DNA from: Neofusicoccum parvum
Taxonomy: Eukaryota > Ascomycota > Dothideomycetes > Botryosphaeriales > Botryosphaeriaceae
Direction of reading: 5' to 3'
Assembly (NCBI GenBank): GCA_020912385.1
Contig: CP087218.1
Location: forward strand, 744,001 to 808,000
Length of the DNA stretch: 64,000 nt
The translations under genes were made by a program, and so were the position numbers. The notes under the pieces are model-generated. The model was given only the letters and a program-made list of their open reading frames with translations. It made no database searches and was not told the origin of the DNA. This document shows, piece by piece, positions 12,401 through 22,556 of this stretch (the first letter of the stretch is position 1; every line of letters begins with the position of its first letter).

Positions 12401-13022
12401 GCCGCCCTTTCCTTCTCCCACGCGCCACGCTCTTCGAGAGCTAGGAGGGCCTTCGCAGATGAGCCAATGCCCTCTGTGTCATCGGCAATGCGGGACAGTA
12501 TGAAGTCGCACAGCAGGTTCCCTGGTTGACGTCAGATGCAGAACGGGAAAGCCGAACTCTAAAAATAAAAACAAAAACAAAAATGTAAATCCTGGACCGG
12601 GGCTGGGAAGCTGCATCTCAAAGTTGTTGAGGGCAAGAAAATCCCAAAGAGCAAACGAAGAAGAAGAAAGCTCGTGACGTACGGTGTTGGCGGGTGAAGA
12701 CCTTGGGTGGCGTAGCCGAGAGGACGTCGGCCAGGTAGGCCATGGCTGGCAAAATCAGTACAGGCACCCAATCAAAATGCCAGAGGAGACACACCCTTCG
12801 CCCGAGTGGGGCCGTCATCGCTGTTGAGATATTCGCCCAGAGACTCTATCAACTCGAGCAGCTTGAGCTTTTTGCTCTCCAGGCCTGCGGGGAGGTCAGC
12901 GCGGGCTTTGACGTCAGCGTCGGCGGGCGGGGGACGTTACGCTCAGCCGACTGGAGGGCAATCCGGGCCGCCTCGTCCTTGTTCCGGGCGAACTCGAACA
13001 AGTACAGCTGGATGTCGGACAT
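9458..13022 (-). CDS. MET18: Met18/MMS19, HEAT-repeat cytosolic iron-sulfur assembly targeting factor
   Basis: Seven exons on the minus strand (12941-13022, 12795-12884, 12683-12745, 12285-12521, 12088-12236, 11826-12020, 9458-11779) sum to 3138 nt, or 1045 residues. MMS19/Met18 is the scaffold of the CIA targeting complex that hands Fe-S clusters to DNA polymerases, primases and helicases. The N terminus (MSDIQLYLFEFARNKDEA, then SLGEYLNSDD) and the motifs GEKDPRNLMVVF, FNYFPITFRPPPDDPYGIT and C-terminal AVRLEAVKCRGAW fit the family. The protein is helical throughout, consistent with HEAT repeats, and ends in an acidic DDDDE tail. The long open frame from 11821 starts inside the last intron, so its apparent N terminus is not real. 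The 48-nt intron 12237-12284 is stop-free and frame-neutral; the first long intron (12532-12682) is A/T-rich. Confidence 0.92.
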
Positions 13023-13334
13023 GGCGTGAAGTGAGCTGGACGTCGGGCTCTGCGAATGGCGGAAAAGCCTAAGGTAAGCAGCTGCGGGTGACGGAGGAAG
13101 CAGGTTGCGCGCTACACCCGAAGCGGCCAAGCGCGAGGGCCGCCGATAAGATTTGCGCGGGCGTGTGGGCGGTGGCCGGTGCGCGCCCGCCAAAATATTG
13201 TCGGCAGTTGGTTGCGCAGACGCAGCCCAGAAACTTCCACCATGTAAGAGGCATCGTGAAGAAGCTGTGCCCGCGCAGCCCGTACTACTCACCGCAGTCG
13301 CCGCAGGCCTCACATCCCCGACGACGACAACGAC
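13023..13334. promoter_or_regulatory. Divergent promoter between MET18 and MTD1
   Basis: Only 312 bases separate the two start codons, so both 5' leaders and core promoters must share this space. It is G/C-rich with no clear TATA box. The arrangement could couple expression of the Fe-S and folate genes, but this is inference. Confidence 0.6.
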
Positions 13335-14471
13335 ATGGCCGACGCTCCCACCTGCAAGGTTGTTCTGGCCGGCGGCGTCGCCAAAAAGCTGCTCGCTGAG
13401 GTGCAGGACGGCCTCAAGCAGATCAACCGCTCCCCGCTGCTCGTCGGCTTTTTGGCCAGCGGAGATCCTGCCTCGCGCGTCTACGCCGACTGGACCGGCA
13501 AGACGGCGCGCGAAAAGTGAGCCTCCAGTCACTGTACCTGCTGCGCGCGTCTGCCTTTGCGCGGCGCCTTGCGAGATCCCCCATGTCTGACCAGCCTTCT
13601 GCTGCAGCGGCTTCGATTACGAGCTCCGCGAGATCGACCGCGAGGAGCTCGAGGACGCCATCATCAAGGCCAATGGCGACGATCGCGTTGACGGCATCAT
13701 GGTTTACTACCCCATCTTCGGCACCCGCCAGGACCAGTACTTGCAGAACGTTGTCGACGTGAGCAAGGACGTCGAGGGCCTGACTCACAAGTACATCTCC
13801 AACATGTACCGCAACATCCGCTTCCTCGACGAGGCCAGCCAGCTCAAGAGTGTGCTGCCCTGCACCCCGCTCGCCGTCGTCAAGATTCTCGAGCACCTCC
13901 AGATCTACAATGCATTCCTGCCCTACGGCAATCGCTTGCACGGACGTACCATCACTGTCATCAACAGGTCGGAGGTCGTGGGCAGGCCGCTCGCTGCTCT
14001 GCTTGCGAACGACGGCGCGGTTGTCTACTCGAAGGACGTTGACGACGTCCAGCAATACCATAGAGGCCAGGGCTTGCGCAAGCGCAGGCACGAGGTTGAG
14101 GAGAAGCCCGGCTGGGGCTTGGAGGAGATCTTGCCCCTCAGCGACGTCGTCATCAGCGGTGTTCCGGGTGACAAGTTCAAGGTGCCCGTCCACCTCCTGC
14201 GTGAGGGCGCCGTGTGCATCAACTTCTCCAGCGAGAAGGTGAGTGATTCGTGCAACGTTTAATGTTCAGCATGTTACGATATTAACAGTCCCAGAACTTC
14301 TCTCCTGAGGTCAAGGAGAAGGCTTCCATCTACGTGCCCGCAATTGGCAAATGCACCATTGCTGTGCTGCTGAGGAACCTCCTCCGCATTGTCCAGAACA
14401 AGAGCGCGACTGCTCAGGTAAAGCCTGCCACGGCGGTCGAGAAGGAAGGCACCATTGAGGGCGCGTCCTAG
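13335..14471 (+). CDS. MTD1: Methylenetetrahydrofolate dehydrogenase (NAD-dependent, Mtd1 type)
   Basis: Exons 13335-13516, 13608-14238 and 14295-14471 give 329 residues. Mtd1 oxidises 5,10-methylene-THF with NAD+ in the cytosol as part of one-carbon and purine metabolism. Seen in the sequence: the catalytic THF-dehydrogenase fold with VGFLASGDPASRVYADWT near the N terminus, YYPIFGTRQDQYLQ, the nucleotide-binding stretch INRSEVVGRPLAALLANDGA, and VVISGVPGDKFKVP. Length is close to the yeast enzyme. The third exon can start at 14289 or 14295, because two in-frame AG acceptors lie six bases apart; I chose the second, which gives EKNFSPEV. It is divergent from MET18 and convergent with RPF2. Confidence 0.93.
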
Positions 14472-14737
14472 AGGTAGTAGTTGATACCTGCAGGTACGGA
14501 CTTAGATTTACACTGCTTGGAAGTAAAAAATTTTCGGGGAGTGGGTTGGGATTAGGAGGCATCCATTGCCATATAAAAAGTTCGTGACTGATTGATTGAT
14601 TGCACTACTTGAGGTCGCCCGATCGACCAGTAAAACCCCATTAGAGATAGATACCATAGAACGCCAGCATGTTTTCCAGCCAGACCCGCGCCCGCTCAAT
14701 GCATAGAACTTCGGTGAAAGACTTTTCTACCCGCCCA

Positions 14738-15880
14738 TCAGACACGCTCACGTTTAGGACTGGGTTCCATGTCTTCGTCCATCTCGTCCACGCTGATCTC
14801 GTCGTCATCGACCATCGTTCCGTCCTCCTCAGCTTGCTCCTCAAGATCGCCTCTCGAACGCTTAAGACCCTTCATCTTGCGGGTTTGCAGCTGGCCGAGA
14901 TCCTGCTTGCCGACGTGTACTCTTCCGACCTTGTCACCCATGATATCGGTCTCGATGTTCTTTTTCGTCTTGGGCTATGGGTAAAGTCAGTATCCAGATT
15001 CAAAGAGCCAAACCCCTCAATAAGGAGAAGGGAAAGACATACCTGAAGCTGCTTGGGCTGCTTGAGGGCCTGCTTCATAACATTTTCATCCGCCGCCTGG
15101 ACTCTACCAACCCGGAAGTCCATTCTGGGGCCCATCTCCTCGATCTCGACGCGCGGCAGCTTCTGCCCGCTCTTCTTCGTCTTGATGAGGTACACGCGCA
15201 TGTGGATCGCCGGCTTGGGTTGGCCATCAACCTCCTCTTCCGCGCTGAAGTTGATCATGTATTGCAGACCCTCAACATCCACGCTCTGCGCCTCCTGGCC
15301 ACGGAAGAAGTCCGAGAAATAGCTCTTTGCCTGAGTGTACGCGTTGGGGACGGGGCTCTCGAAGGGGGTGCCGGAGAAGCTGAGCATGGGCCTCAAGCCA
15401 ACGGCAGCCTTCTTGTTCTTGAACTGGTTCAACTGGCGGAACGATTCGGGGTCGATGTGCAGCTCGAGCATGTCGAGGACCTTCCATTGGAAGAATCTCA
15501 GGAAGGTCAGGCTGTGCGGCCGCTTCTTGGAGTGGTGGCCGAAAACCATGAGCGAGGCGTCGTTCTTCTCGCTGAAGAACTCGAGCGAGTCGGCGTTCTC
15601 GAACGGGTGGATGTCGTTCTTCTTGTTGAACTTGATCGCGAAGGGCTCCTTCAGCGCCTTCAGGTCCGCCAGCGCCAGCTGCGCCACCTGGCTGCATGAT
15701 GTGCCGCGCAGGAACAGCGTCGTCTTCGGGTTTTCGTGCACTTGCGCCTCGCGCTTCTCGAGGGCGCGCTTCGTGCGCGCGCTCTTGGGCTTTCTACAGC
15801 GAGGAAAAATTCGTCAGTAAATGCACACACAGGAGGAGCCAGACAGCAATTGCATACATCTGGCGGAGCGGGATCGACAT
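14738..15880 (-). CDS. RPF2: Ribosome biogenesis protein RPF2 (Brix domain)
   Basis: Minus-strand exons 15858-15880, 15043-15793 and 14738-14974 give 336 residues. Rpf2 with Rrs1 recruits the 5S RNP (5S rRNA, uL5, uL18) to pre-60S particles in the nucleolus. The tiny first exon (23 nt, MSIPLRQ) joins to IKPKSARTKRALEKREAQ, the conserved basic N terminus. The Brix domain follows, with ENPKTTLFLRGTSCS, FGHHSKKRPHSL and GPRMDFRVGR. The last exon encodes a Lys-rich then acidic tail (GDKVGRVHVGKQDLGQLQTRKMKG) typical of the family. Donors are GTATGC and GTATGT; acceptors are TAG. A 5S rRNA gene lies elsewhere in this window (54.9 kb), but there is no reason to think the linkage is functional. Confidence 0.94.
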
Positions 15881-16384
15881 GGTGGGCTGATCGTGTTTCT
15901 CGAAGCGTGCTGCGCTGCTGCGCGAACTTGCGCCGGGGAACTTTTTGATATCCGCCCGCATTCTGCCGCGAAGGCGGTACCTAGTAGGTGCTAGCGCGGG
16001 GGCTTATTCGCGAGTGAGCCTTAGGATCACAACACAGCACGTGCCGCTCTGCCTCGCGGCACCAACTATCCATCCTTGCCAAGGTGCTTCCCTACGCGTC
16101 TCAGATATGGTTATATCGACTGTGTTAACAAAGTTTAATTCGCCGTCTGTGTCTGTGTTCAACTTGACCCGAGGCCCAACAACTCACAATACCTATCCCC
16201 TACTTCTGCCATACCACCGGCTGGTTGGATCGTGATTCTCTCCTCTGCTTCTGATATTCACTCTGGGAATATCCGTCAACATCCACTCATTCCACGAACC
16301 GATCTACCCTCGCTTGTTCATCGACACCTCCCGCGCCCGAAACAAAAGCGCCAAACCTAAGTCCCAAGTCCAAGCCCCGCGAAG
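15881..16384. other. Divergent intergenic region, RPF2 to small secreted protein
   Basis: No gene is seen. It is 504 bases and contains a GTTATATC element near 16110 and C/T-rich leader sequence before the ATG at 16385. Confidence 0.55.
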
Positions 16385-16624
16385 ATGAAGCCCACCTTCC
16401 TCGCCTCCATCGTCGCCGTCGCCCTCCTTGGCGGCGCATCGGCGTGGGAGTTCCCTCCGAAATGGGACGGAGGCTACCTTGGCTTCTACGAACACTCCAA
16501 GTCCAAGCGCTGGCCAGCTGAGGCTGCAAAGCTCGTCCAGGTCGAATCAGAGAACAACAAACGCGCCGTCGACAGCAACATTCGCCAGCGAGACACCAGC
16601 GGCGACGCCCAACCTCAACGCTGA
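16385..16624 (+). CDS. Small secreted protein, 79 residues
   Basis: I do not recognise a family. The first 20 residues are a good signal peptide (MKPTFLASIVAVALLGGASA). The mature part is about 59 residues, charged, with no cysteines, so it is not a disulfide-rich effector. It carries dibasic Lys-Arg pairs (KSKR followed by W, and NNKR followed by AVDS) that Kex2-type proteases could cut. Near its N terminus is DGGYLGFYEHSKS, which resembles NLGYIGHYKSW in the subtilase encoded 4.6 kb downstream. Leader sequence upstream is C/T-rich as expected for an expressed fungal gene. No convincing donor site was found to extend it downstream. It could be a pro-peptide or a short secreted protein of unknown role. 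Confidence 0.6.
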   Translation: MKPTFLASIVAVALLGGASAWEFPPKWDGGYLGFYEHSKSKRWPAEAAKLVQVESENNKRAVDSNIRQRDTSGDAQPQR

Positions 16625-17319
16625 GGATAAATCAGGCGCATCTGGTGGCGTCAATCCCGAGGATGTGTCGGCTCCTGGAGTTGATGTGAGAGTGACACAT
16701 AATCGTTGCCGGTATGGTGCAGGCGACATGGCGAGCGGAAGGGCCATCAATACCCCTTGACGAGAAAGTCATCTTTGGTATGCGCTTTCATTTGTAATGA
16801 TTTTGATGAAGGAGGACAGTCTTTACGGTTCGTTTCTGTCTATGATTATGAGCAACATGTATGATATCCATCTCGCGCGACCTCAGGAAGGGCGTTTCAG
16901 ATGGCAAGCTGCTTTCAACATACTCTGCAACATGGCTTGAGAGCACTGGGGACCTCTCTACATACCGCAGTTGAGATCCACCGAACATTGCGAATGATAA
17001 ATCAAAAGATGTGAATTGTAAAGACGACGGAGCCTCATGTTATGTCAGCAGCATGATGTTTGGTCAACGGGCGATGACGTGACCTGCGAGAGTGGCGTGT
17101 GCGTGTCCTCGGAGGAGCTTTTCGGCGGGCGGGCGGGCGGCTGGCGGGGCATATCAATCAGTTTGATCTGATTACTACACCACCACCGCCGTCACTTTTA
17201 GCCTTTTGCACGCCACTGCAAACCTCACCTCAGCGCCCAATTCAGCCCGACAAACCACTCGCACAAGCATTCCTTCTTTACCCCGGCCGACCCTCGAAGA
17301 CGATCACACCACCGCCACC
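16625..17319. other. Intergenic region before the glutaredoxin gene
   Basis: No gene is seen in these 695 bases. Short open frames overlap on both strands without any domain. The last 100 bases are C-rich leader. Confidence 0.55.
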
Positions 17320-18332
17320 ATGAGCGCCCCGACGGCGACCGTCACCGAAATCACCACCGACGCCGATTTCGCGCAGTACACCTCGAGCTTCCCGCCCAAT
17401 GCGCTGCTGGTCGTCTACTTCCACGCGCCATGGGCGGCGCCGTGCAAGCAGATGACGACGGTGCTCGAGGCCCTGGCCTCGACATACACGGCCGAGTCGC
17501 CGCCCACGATCGGCTTCGTGGCGATAAACGCGGAGGAGCTGCCGGAGGTGTCGGAGGCGTACGACGTCACGGCCGTGCCGTACATCGTGCTGCAGAAGGG
17601 CGGCCAGACGGTCGACACGGTGTCGGGCAGCGACGCGTCCAAGGTGCGCGCCGCCGTCGAGAGGCACGCCGGCAAGAGCGGCAACCCGGGCAAGCTGGGC
17701 CTGCCGCCGCCGCAGGCCGTCACCAAGCCCGCCGAACCGGCTGGCGGCGCCAACGGCGACGCCGCCGCCAGGAACCTCGCCGGCTACGCCCCCGGCGCCA
17801 ACGACCCCGCCACCGCGCCCGAGCTCGCCTCCGGCCAGCAGGAGACGAGCAAGGAGGAGCTGTTCGCGCGCCTGGACGGCCTCGTCAAGGCGGCGCCGGT
17901 GATGCTGTTCATGAAGGGCACGCCCAGCGCGCCGCAGTGCGGCTTCAGCAGGCAGACGGTCAGCATACTGCGGGAAAAGGGCATACGGTACGGCTTCTTC
18001 AACATCCTGGCCGATGACGAGGTCAGGCAAGGCCTCAAGGAGTACGCGGACTGGCCGACGTTCCCGCAGCTGTGGGTGGGCGGTGAGCTCGTTGGCGGGC
18101 TGGACATCGTAAGTTCATTTCCTCCGTTCTCGACGCGCAGCGCGCAGACGGCGGGGCGCATTGTATCATTCGAGTACGGCGTCCAGTGTGGGATGGCTTG
18201 GCTGACACAACATCTGCTTAGGTGCGCGAGGAGTTCGAGAACAGTTCCGATTTCCTAAAGGAATACGCCGTCGCCCCCCAGCGAAATGCCGGTGGCCCCG
18301 CAGCCGCCAGTGCACAAGCACAGCCGGCGTGA
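17320..18332 (+). CDS. GRX4: Monothiol glutaredoxin Grx3/Grx4 type
   Basis: Exons 17320-18108 and 18222-18332 give 299 residues. Grx3/4 proteins bind a bridging [2Fe-2S] cluster with glutathione and control cytosolic iron delivery and iron-responsive transcription. Domain order is a thioredoxin-like domain (residues 15-125, with W38-A-A-P-C42 where thioredoxin has CxxC), a long Ala/Gly/Pro linker, then a glutaredoxin domain with the CGFS active site at Cys207. Further support is MFMKGTPSAPQCGFS-type context, ADWPTFPQLWVGGELVGG and the cluster-side Asp-Ile. The in-frame open frame begins upstream at 17206, but the Kozak-like CCACCATGAG at 17320 and homology of MSAPTATVTEI favour this start. 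The second exon finishes the last helix (VREEFENSSDF) and adds an Ala/Gln tail. Confidence 0.93.
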
Positions 18333-20993
18333 GCAGCTGCTTTGGATGCGAAGTTAGATGGAGCTGCAGGCCGGAAATGATGACTGACATGGCAGGAACC
18401 CCAAAACGTGCTTAGAGCGTCTGTAGCAGCAGATACCACCTCCTATCAATGAGTAACAAATGAACCTTATGCGCCAAGGTGACACGGGCCGACGAGGTCA
18501 ATTAGGTGCCAAGCGATTCGTGCAAGCGACAAGCTCCAGCTACACGTGCTCTCTATTTACACCACACGTGGAAGTGGCGCCGTAGGCGGATTGTGTACAT
18601 AGGCTTTTGACAAATTGGGAATTTGACACAGGGCTGATCGCAAGGCTACGCTTCAGCGGCATTTTGCCCTCGGAAGTCAGCGGATTTGGTATTTGCCAGC
18701 TTGCCGAGCCGCGAAAGAAACCATTCGTATTCTCGCCGCATGCGCGGCTAACGACCCCGGTGGATTGGTGAGCAAGTCTGGACGTGCTGCGGCGCATGCG
18801 GCGCGTAACTCACGTGCCTTTGGCGAGGTGAACCGCTAAATACTCGCCATCTCCTGGCGGCTTTCAGGATGGATTCTGCCGCTCTGACGATTGGTCCACG
18901 TACGTGAGTGACGCTGCACAAAAACGATTATCTGTGGAGGATTCTGCACGCTGACAACGACAATAGGGCAGCTTTACCGCGATGCGGAGCACGACTCACG
19001 CGCATATCCAGACACAGCACGCAGCGGAATAAGCAGCGTCCCGCCCGCACACGCAGGAGGCCTGACAGCGCAGGCTGGGCGTGTGTATGCACGATGCACG
19101 ATACGTCTGCGCCGGAGATTGCCCAGACGCAAAGGGTTCTGGCAGAAGCCTCGTGAGCGGAGGCTGCGCACGCTGCGCTTCGAGCTGCAAGATGGGAATC
19201 GGCAAACGCTCATTAGAGGTCCGGTCCAGACCTTACAAGCCGCAATTATAGTACGACTCACGCACGAACGGCACCAAAGTCCCTCGAAGCCGACCCAGCA
19301 GTGGAGCATGCCGTCGCCGCATTGCTTTGCGCATGTATGGGGCCACGACGGCCGGAGGCCGACGACAGGCGTACGCGTCCGACCGTTTGGGGCAGATCTG
19401 GTACGCTACCGACGCGGAGGTGAAAAAATGAAATAGTGCGGGAGAACATGGCAGGCTGGGGCTGACGTGCAGGAAGGGCGTGGGAAGACGGGCGATCGCC
19501 TCGGCGCGTCAAAAGCGCACGCAGCGCTGGGCTTGTGTGGACAACAAGAGCCGGAAAACGGGAGCGTCCCTGACAGCAGGCGCCATGTGCTACCGGCCCC
19601 GCACGTGACGGGCGGCGGGCGAGCGCGTTGACTGGCCCCAGCATCAAACACTGTTTCTTGGCTTTCGCAAAGCCACAACGGCAGCCCGGCCGGCCGCCGG
19701 AAACGCGGCCTGTTTTGGTGGAACTGGCGACGGCGGGCGCAGGTGGTGGCCCTCGGGGACCGGTGTGAGACGGTCGGCTAGGGGCCGCGGCGACGAGGCT
19801 GAATTCTGAAACTGCCCAACGCCGAGGGCTTGCCATCGCACCTCCTCTCAACCCCTTGGCCGTGCTTGCTGGTCGCACCGCTCCCGCCCAATGGCTCAAC
19901 GACTGGACCGCTCCGCGCATGAGCGCAATCTCTGGCCCGTCCGAACTAATCCCCCCGAGGCTCATCGCTGCCGCTTTCGTGTGCACGCTCGCCGAGTTTC
20001 GACCCGGTGTTTGCACCTTGCCGCCAAGAACAGCTGCGACAGCAATGCTACTGGCTCGCATTCGTCTTCTCACCGCGCGCCCTCCGGCTCGGTCCTCAGA
20101 TGCTCGGGAAAGGCCTGCTGGCCGCAGATCTGCGCCTAGGTAGCGGCTCCGTCGGGCGTTTCACGCGGCGGCCTGGGGCCCTGTAAGCAGTTTGGCCTGT
20201 GATGCAGACCTTTGCACGACTTGGCCGTGTGGGGAGCATCTGCGCACGCATGTTTCGCCCCCTGCGCCGAAATGGCAGAGTCACGGCGCGCGCTGTGGCT
20301 GCAATGCGTCGTGCTATAATGCACTGGCGCTCCCCTCCTCCTCACATGCTCTTCCTCTTTGAAAGTTTTGCTTCTGCTTCGTCCGTCCGCGGTTTGATAT
20401 ACGGCCTTTCTCTCTTTATTAGTATCTAATTCTCCCCTCATTTTTCACTCCACGCCACTCTCGTTCCTCAGTCCTCGGGTCCGTGCCGGCACGTTCACCG
20501 TCGTTGAACTCTGACCATCCTTTGAAGTCCTCTGTCACCTGTGCCAGGAGAAGCCTCAGCCTTCCCCTCGTTCTCGACGTGTTGATGTGAGTACTGGACA
20601 ATGGCCTCGAGCCACCAAGCATTTCAGTTTCATTCTCTCTTTGTTGGCGCCTTGTGGTTCACGGCTTGAGTTTCCTTAAATCGACTCGATTGTGTGCCGC
20701 TGCCCGGCTGTCTCGGCCTTTCCCAGAAAGGGAGTGTAGCCCCAATGTGAAGCAAGAAGTCTTATGCGCCTCCTCCAAATACATCCGCCGTTTCGTGCGA
20801 TTCTGGGCGTCCGCCTGGCGCTTGGTTTTCATGCATTAGTTTCTCTTGCTCGGATTCCGTATAGAATTAACCAGTTCTACAGCACTCTCCTTCAAGCTCG
20901 GCATCGTCCTCACTCTCTCAGCACCCTAAGGTCTCCCACGGTCTCGCTCTCTTCAACGACCGACGTACCCATACGTCAATCCTATCTTTCAAC
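18333..20993. other. Long gene-free region, 2.7 kb, upstream of the subtilase
   Basis: I see no credible gene. The longest open frame (19258-20073, minus) is Arg/Ala/Pro-rich and looks like a GC artefact. The last 600 bases become C/T-rich with GATATAC near 20395 and could be a long leader of the subtilase. A GTGAGTAC donor at 20587 could start a 5'-UTR intron, but no acceptor is certain. Confidence 0.5.
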
Positions 20994-22556
20994 ATGAAGA
21001 CCTTCACGGCTTCAGTCGCTCTTTCTACGGCCCTTTGGTCCGCCTCTGCAGTGGCTGCCCCGGCAAACTGGTGGGGAAATCTCGGATATATCGGCCATTA
21101 CAAGTCGTGGGCCAAAGAGACTGCTGCTAGCCTCGAGGCTACTGCTTCCTCATGGCCGTCTGGTACGACCACTGTCGACTCGGCCGCGACCCCTTCAGCC
21201 TCAACCTCTCACGAGAGTGGCGGTGAGGAGTATGTTGTCATGTTCAATGCGAGCCATCCCACTCCCCCTGAAGTGGAGGAGGTTCTGCAGAGGCTGGAAC
21301 TTACGTCCGACCACGATGACGTTGTTTACACATTCAATAATTCTGCTTTCCGTGGCTTCAGTGCCAAGATGAAGAGCCACTGTATTGAGGCCTTGAACGG
21401 CATGGTCGAAATTTCACAGGTTGAGAAGAAGACTTCCATCACAGCGCTAGACATCCAGACCCGGACAGGCTCGCCGTGGGGTCTGCAGCGCATCTCCACT
21501 ACCTCCACCATTAGCGGCGACGACCAGAAGCTGGAGTACACCTACCTCTTCGACGATGCTGCTCTTGGAAAGGGCGTCGACATCTACGTCGTCGACACTG
21601 GTGTCAACATTGACCACGTTGTTTTCGGTGGAAGGGCCAGGAACGGATTCACTGCCAAGAGCTTCGACGGCAACTTCACTGATGGCGCCGGTCATGGCAC
21701 ACACGTTGCTGGTACCGCCGCCGGTGCTTCCTTGGGTGTCGCTTCCGGTGCAAACATCATTGCCGTCAAGGTTCTTGACGCGGATGGAGGTGGCAACTCC
21801 TCGGACACCATTGCAGGCATCAACTGGGTCATCGCCCAGCATGATCAGCGCAAGACCGAGAGCGACTTCGTTGCTAGCGTTCTGAGCATGTCGTTCGGCA
21901 CCTCCAGCGTCACCGAATCCCTGTCCACAGCCATCACGAGTGCCGTCTCAGCTGGTATCCACGCCTCCATCGCTGCTGGCAACTCAGGCACTGATGCCTG
22001 CAACTCTTCGCCTGCCAATGTTGGCGGTTCCCAGGGCCCTGCAGTCACCGTTGGAAGCATTGGCATCACCGACGAAATCTCGAGCTTTAGCAACACCGGC
22101 AAGTGCACCGACGTCTTCGCCCCTGGTGAGAACATCCTTTCGTCATACATCGGCGGAGACAACGTCGTCCAGTACCTCGATGGCACCAGCATGGCCTGCC
22201 CTCACGTTTCGGGCATCATGGCCTACCTGCTCGCCAAGGACGAGACCCTGCGCGACCCTGCCGCCATGAAGAAGCACCTTACCTCCACTGCCCTTACCAG
22301 CCTCGTCACCGGCACCGTGCTGGACAACGCCGAGAAGGTTCTGGTCAACAACGGTATCCAGCTCTCGCTGTTGAAGCGTGAGGAGGAGAATGACACTTCC
22401 TCTTCCTCCTCGTCGAGCAGCAGCTCTAGCCTGGGTGGCTTCACCCTGACCAGCGACGAGAAGAAGACCTGGTTCAAGAGGCAAAGTGATAGCTCCAGCC
22501 TCTCCGGCCTGGGCGACTTCGTCCTGACCGGTGACGAGAAGAAGACGTGGTTTTAG
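20994..22556 (+). CDS. Secreted subtilisin-like serine protease (S8, proteinase K type) with duplicated tail
   Basis: A single-exon gene for 520 residues. A signal peptide (about 1-21) is followed by an I9 inhibitor pro-domain (EYVVMFNAS to about residue 150) and a peptidase S8 domain. The triad is Asp201 (YVVDTGVN), His234 (GHGTHVAG) and Ser399 (GTSMACPH); Asn330 in AAGNSGTDAC is the oxyanion residue. Fungal family members usually stop soon after the catalytic domain. Here a linker with a long Ser run leads to two copies of a 15-residue unit, LGGFTLTSDEKKTWF (480-494) and LGDFVLTGDEKKTWF (506-520), parted by an 11-residue Lys-Arg-containing spacer. The protein should be secreted and self-activated by pro-domain cleavage. 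The upstream pre-domain part NLGYIGHYKSW is also unusual. Confidence 0.93.
   Translation: MKTFTASVALSTALWSASAVAAPANWWGNLGYIGHYKSWAKETAASLEATASSWPSGTTTVDSAATPSASTSHESGGEEYVVMFNASHPTPPEVEEVLQRLELTSDHDDVVYTFNNSAFRGFSAKMKSHCIEALNGMVEISQVEKKTSITALDIQTRTGSPWGLQRISTTSTISGDDQKLEYTYLFDDAALGKGVDIYVVDTGVNIDHVVFGGRARNGFTAKSFDGNFTDGAGHGTHVAGTAAGASLGVASGANIIAVKVLDADGGGNSSDTIAGINWVIAQHDQRKTESDFVASVLSMSFGTSSVTESLSTAITSAVSAGIHASIAAGNSGTDACNSSPANVGGSQGPAVTVGSIGITDEISSFSNTGKCTDVFAPGENILSSYIGGDNVVQYLDGTSMACPHVSGIMAYLLAKDETLRDPAAMKKHLTSTALTSLVTGTVLDNAEKVLVNNGIQLSLLKREEENDTSSSSSSSSSSSLGGFTLTSDEKKTWFKRQSDSSSLSGLGDFVLTGDEKKTWF

Noticed and set aside
19258..20073. 271-codon minus-strand open frame
   Set aside because: Arg/Ala/Pro/Gly-rich, no domain, no leader or splice logic; typical of GC-rich non-coding DNA with few stops.
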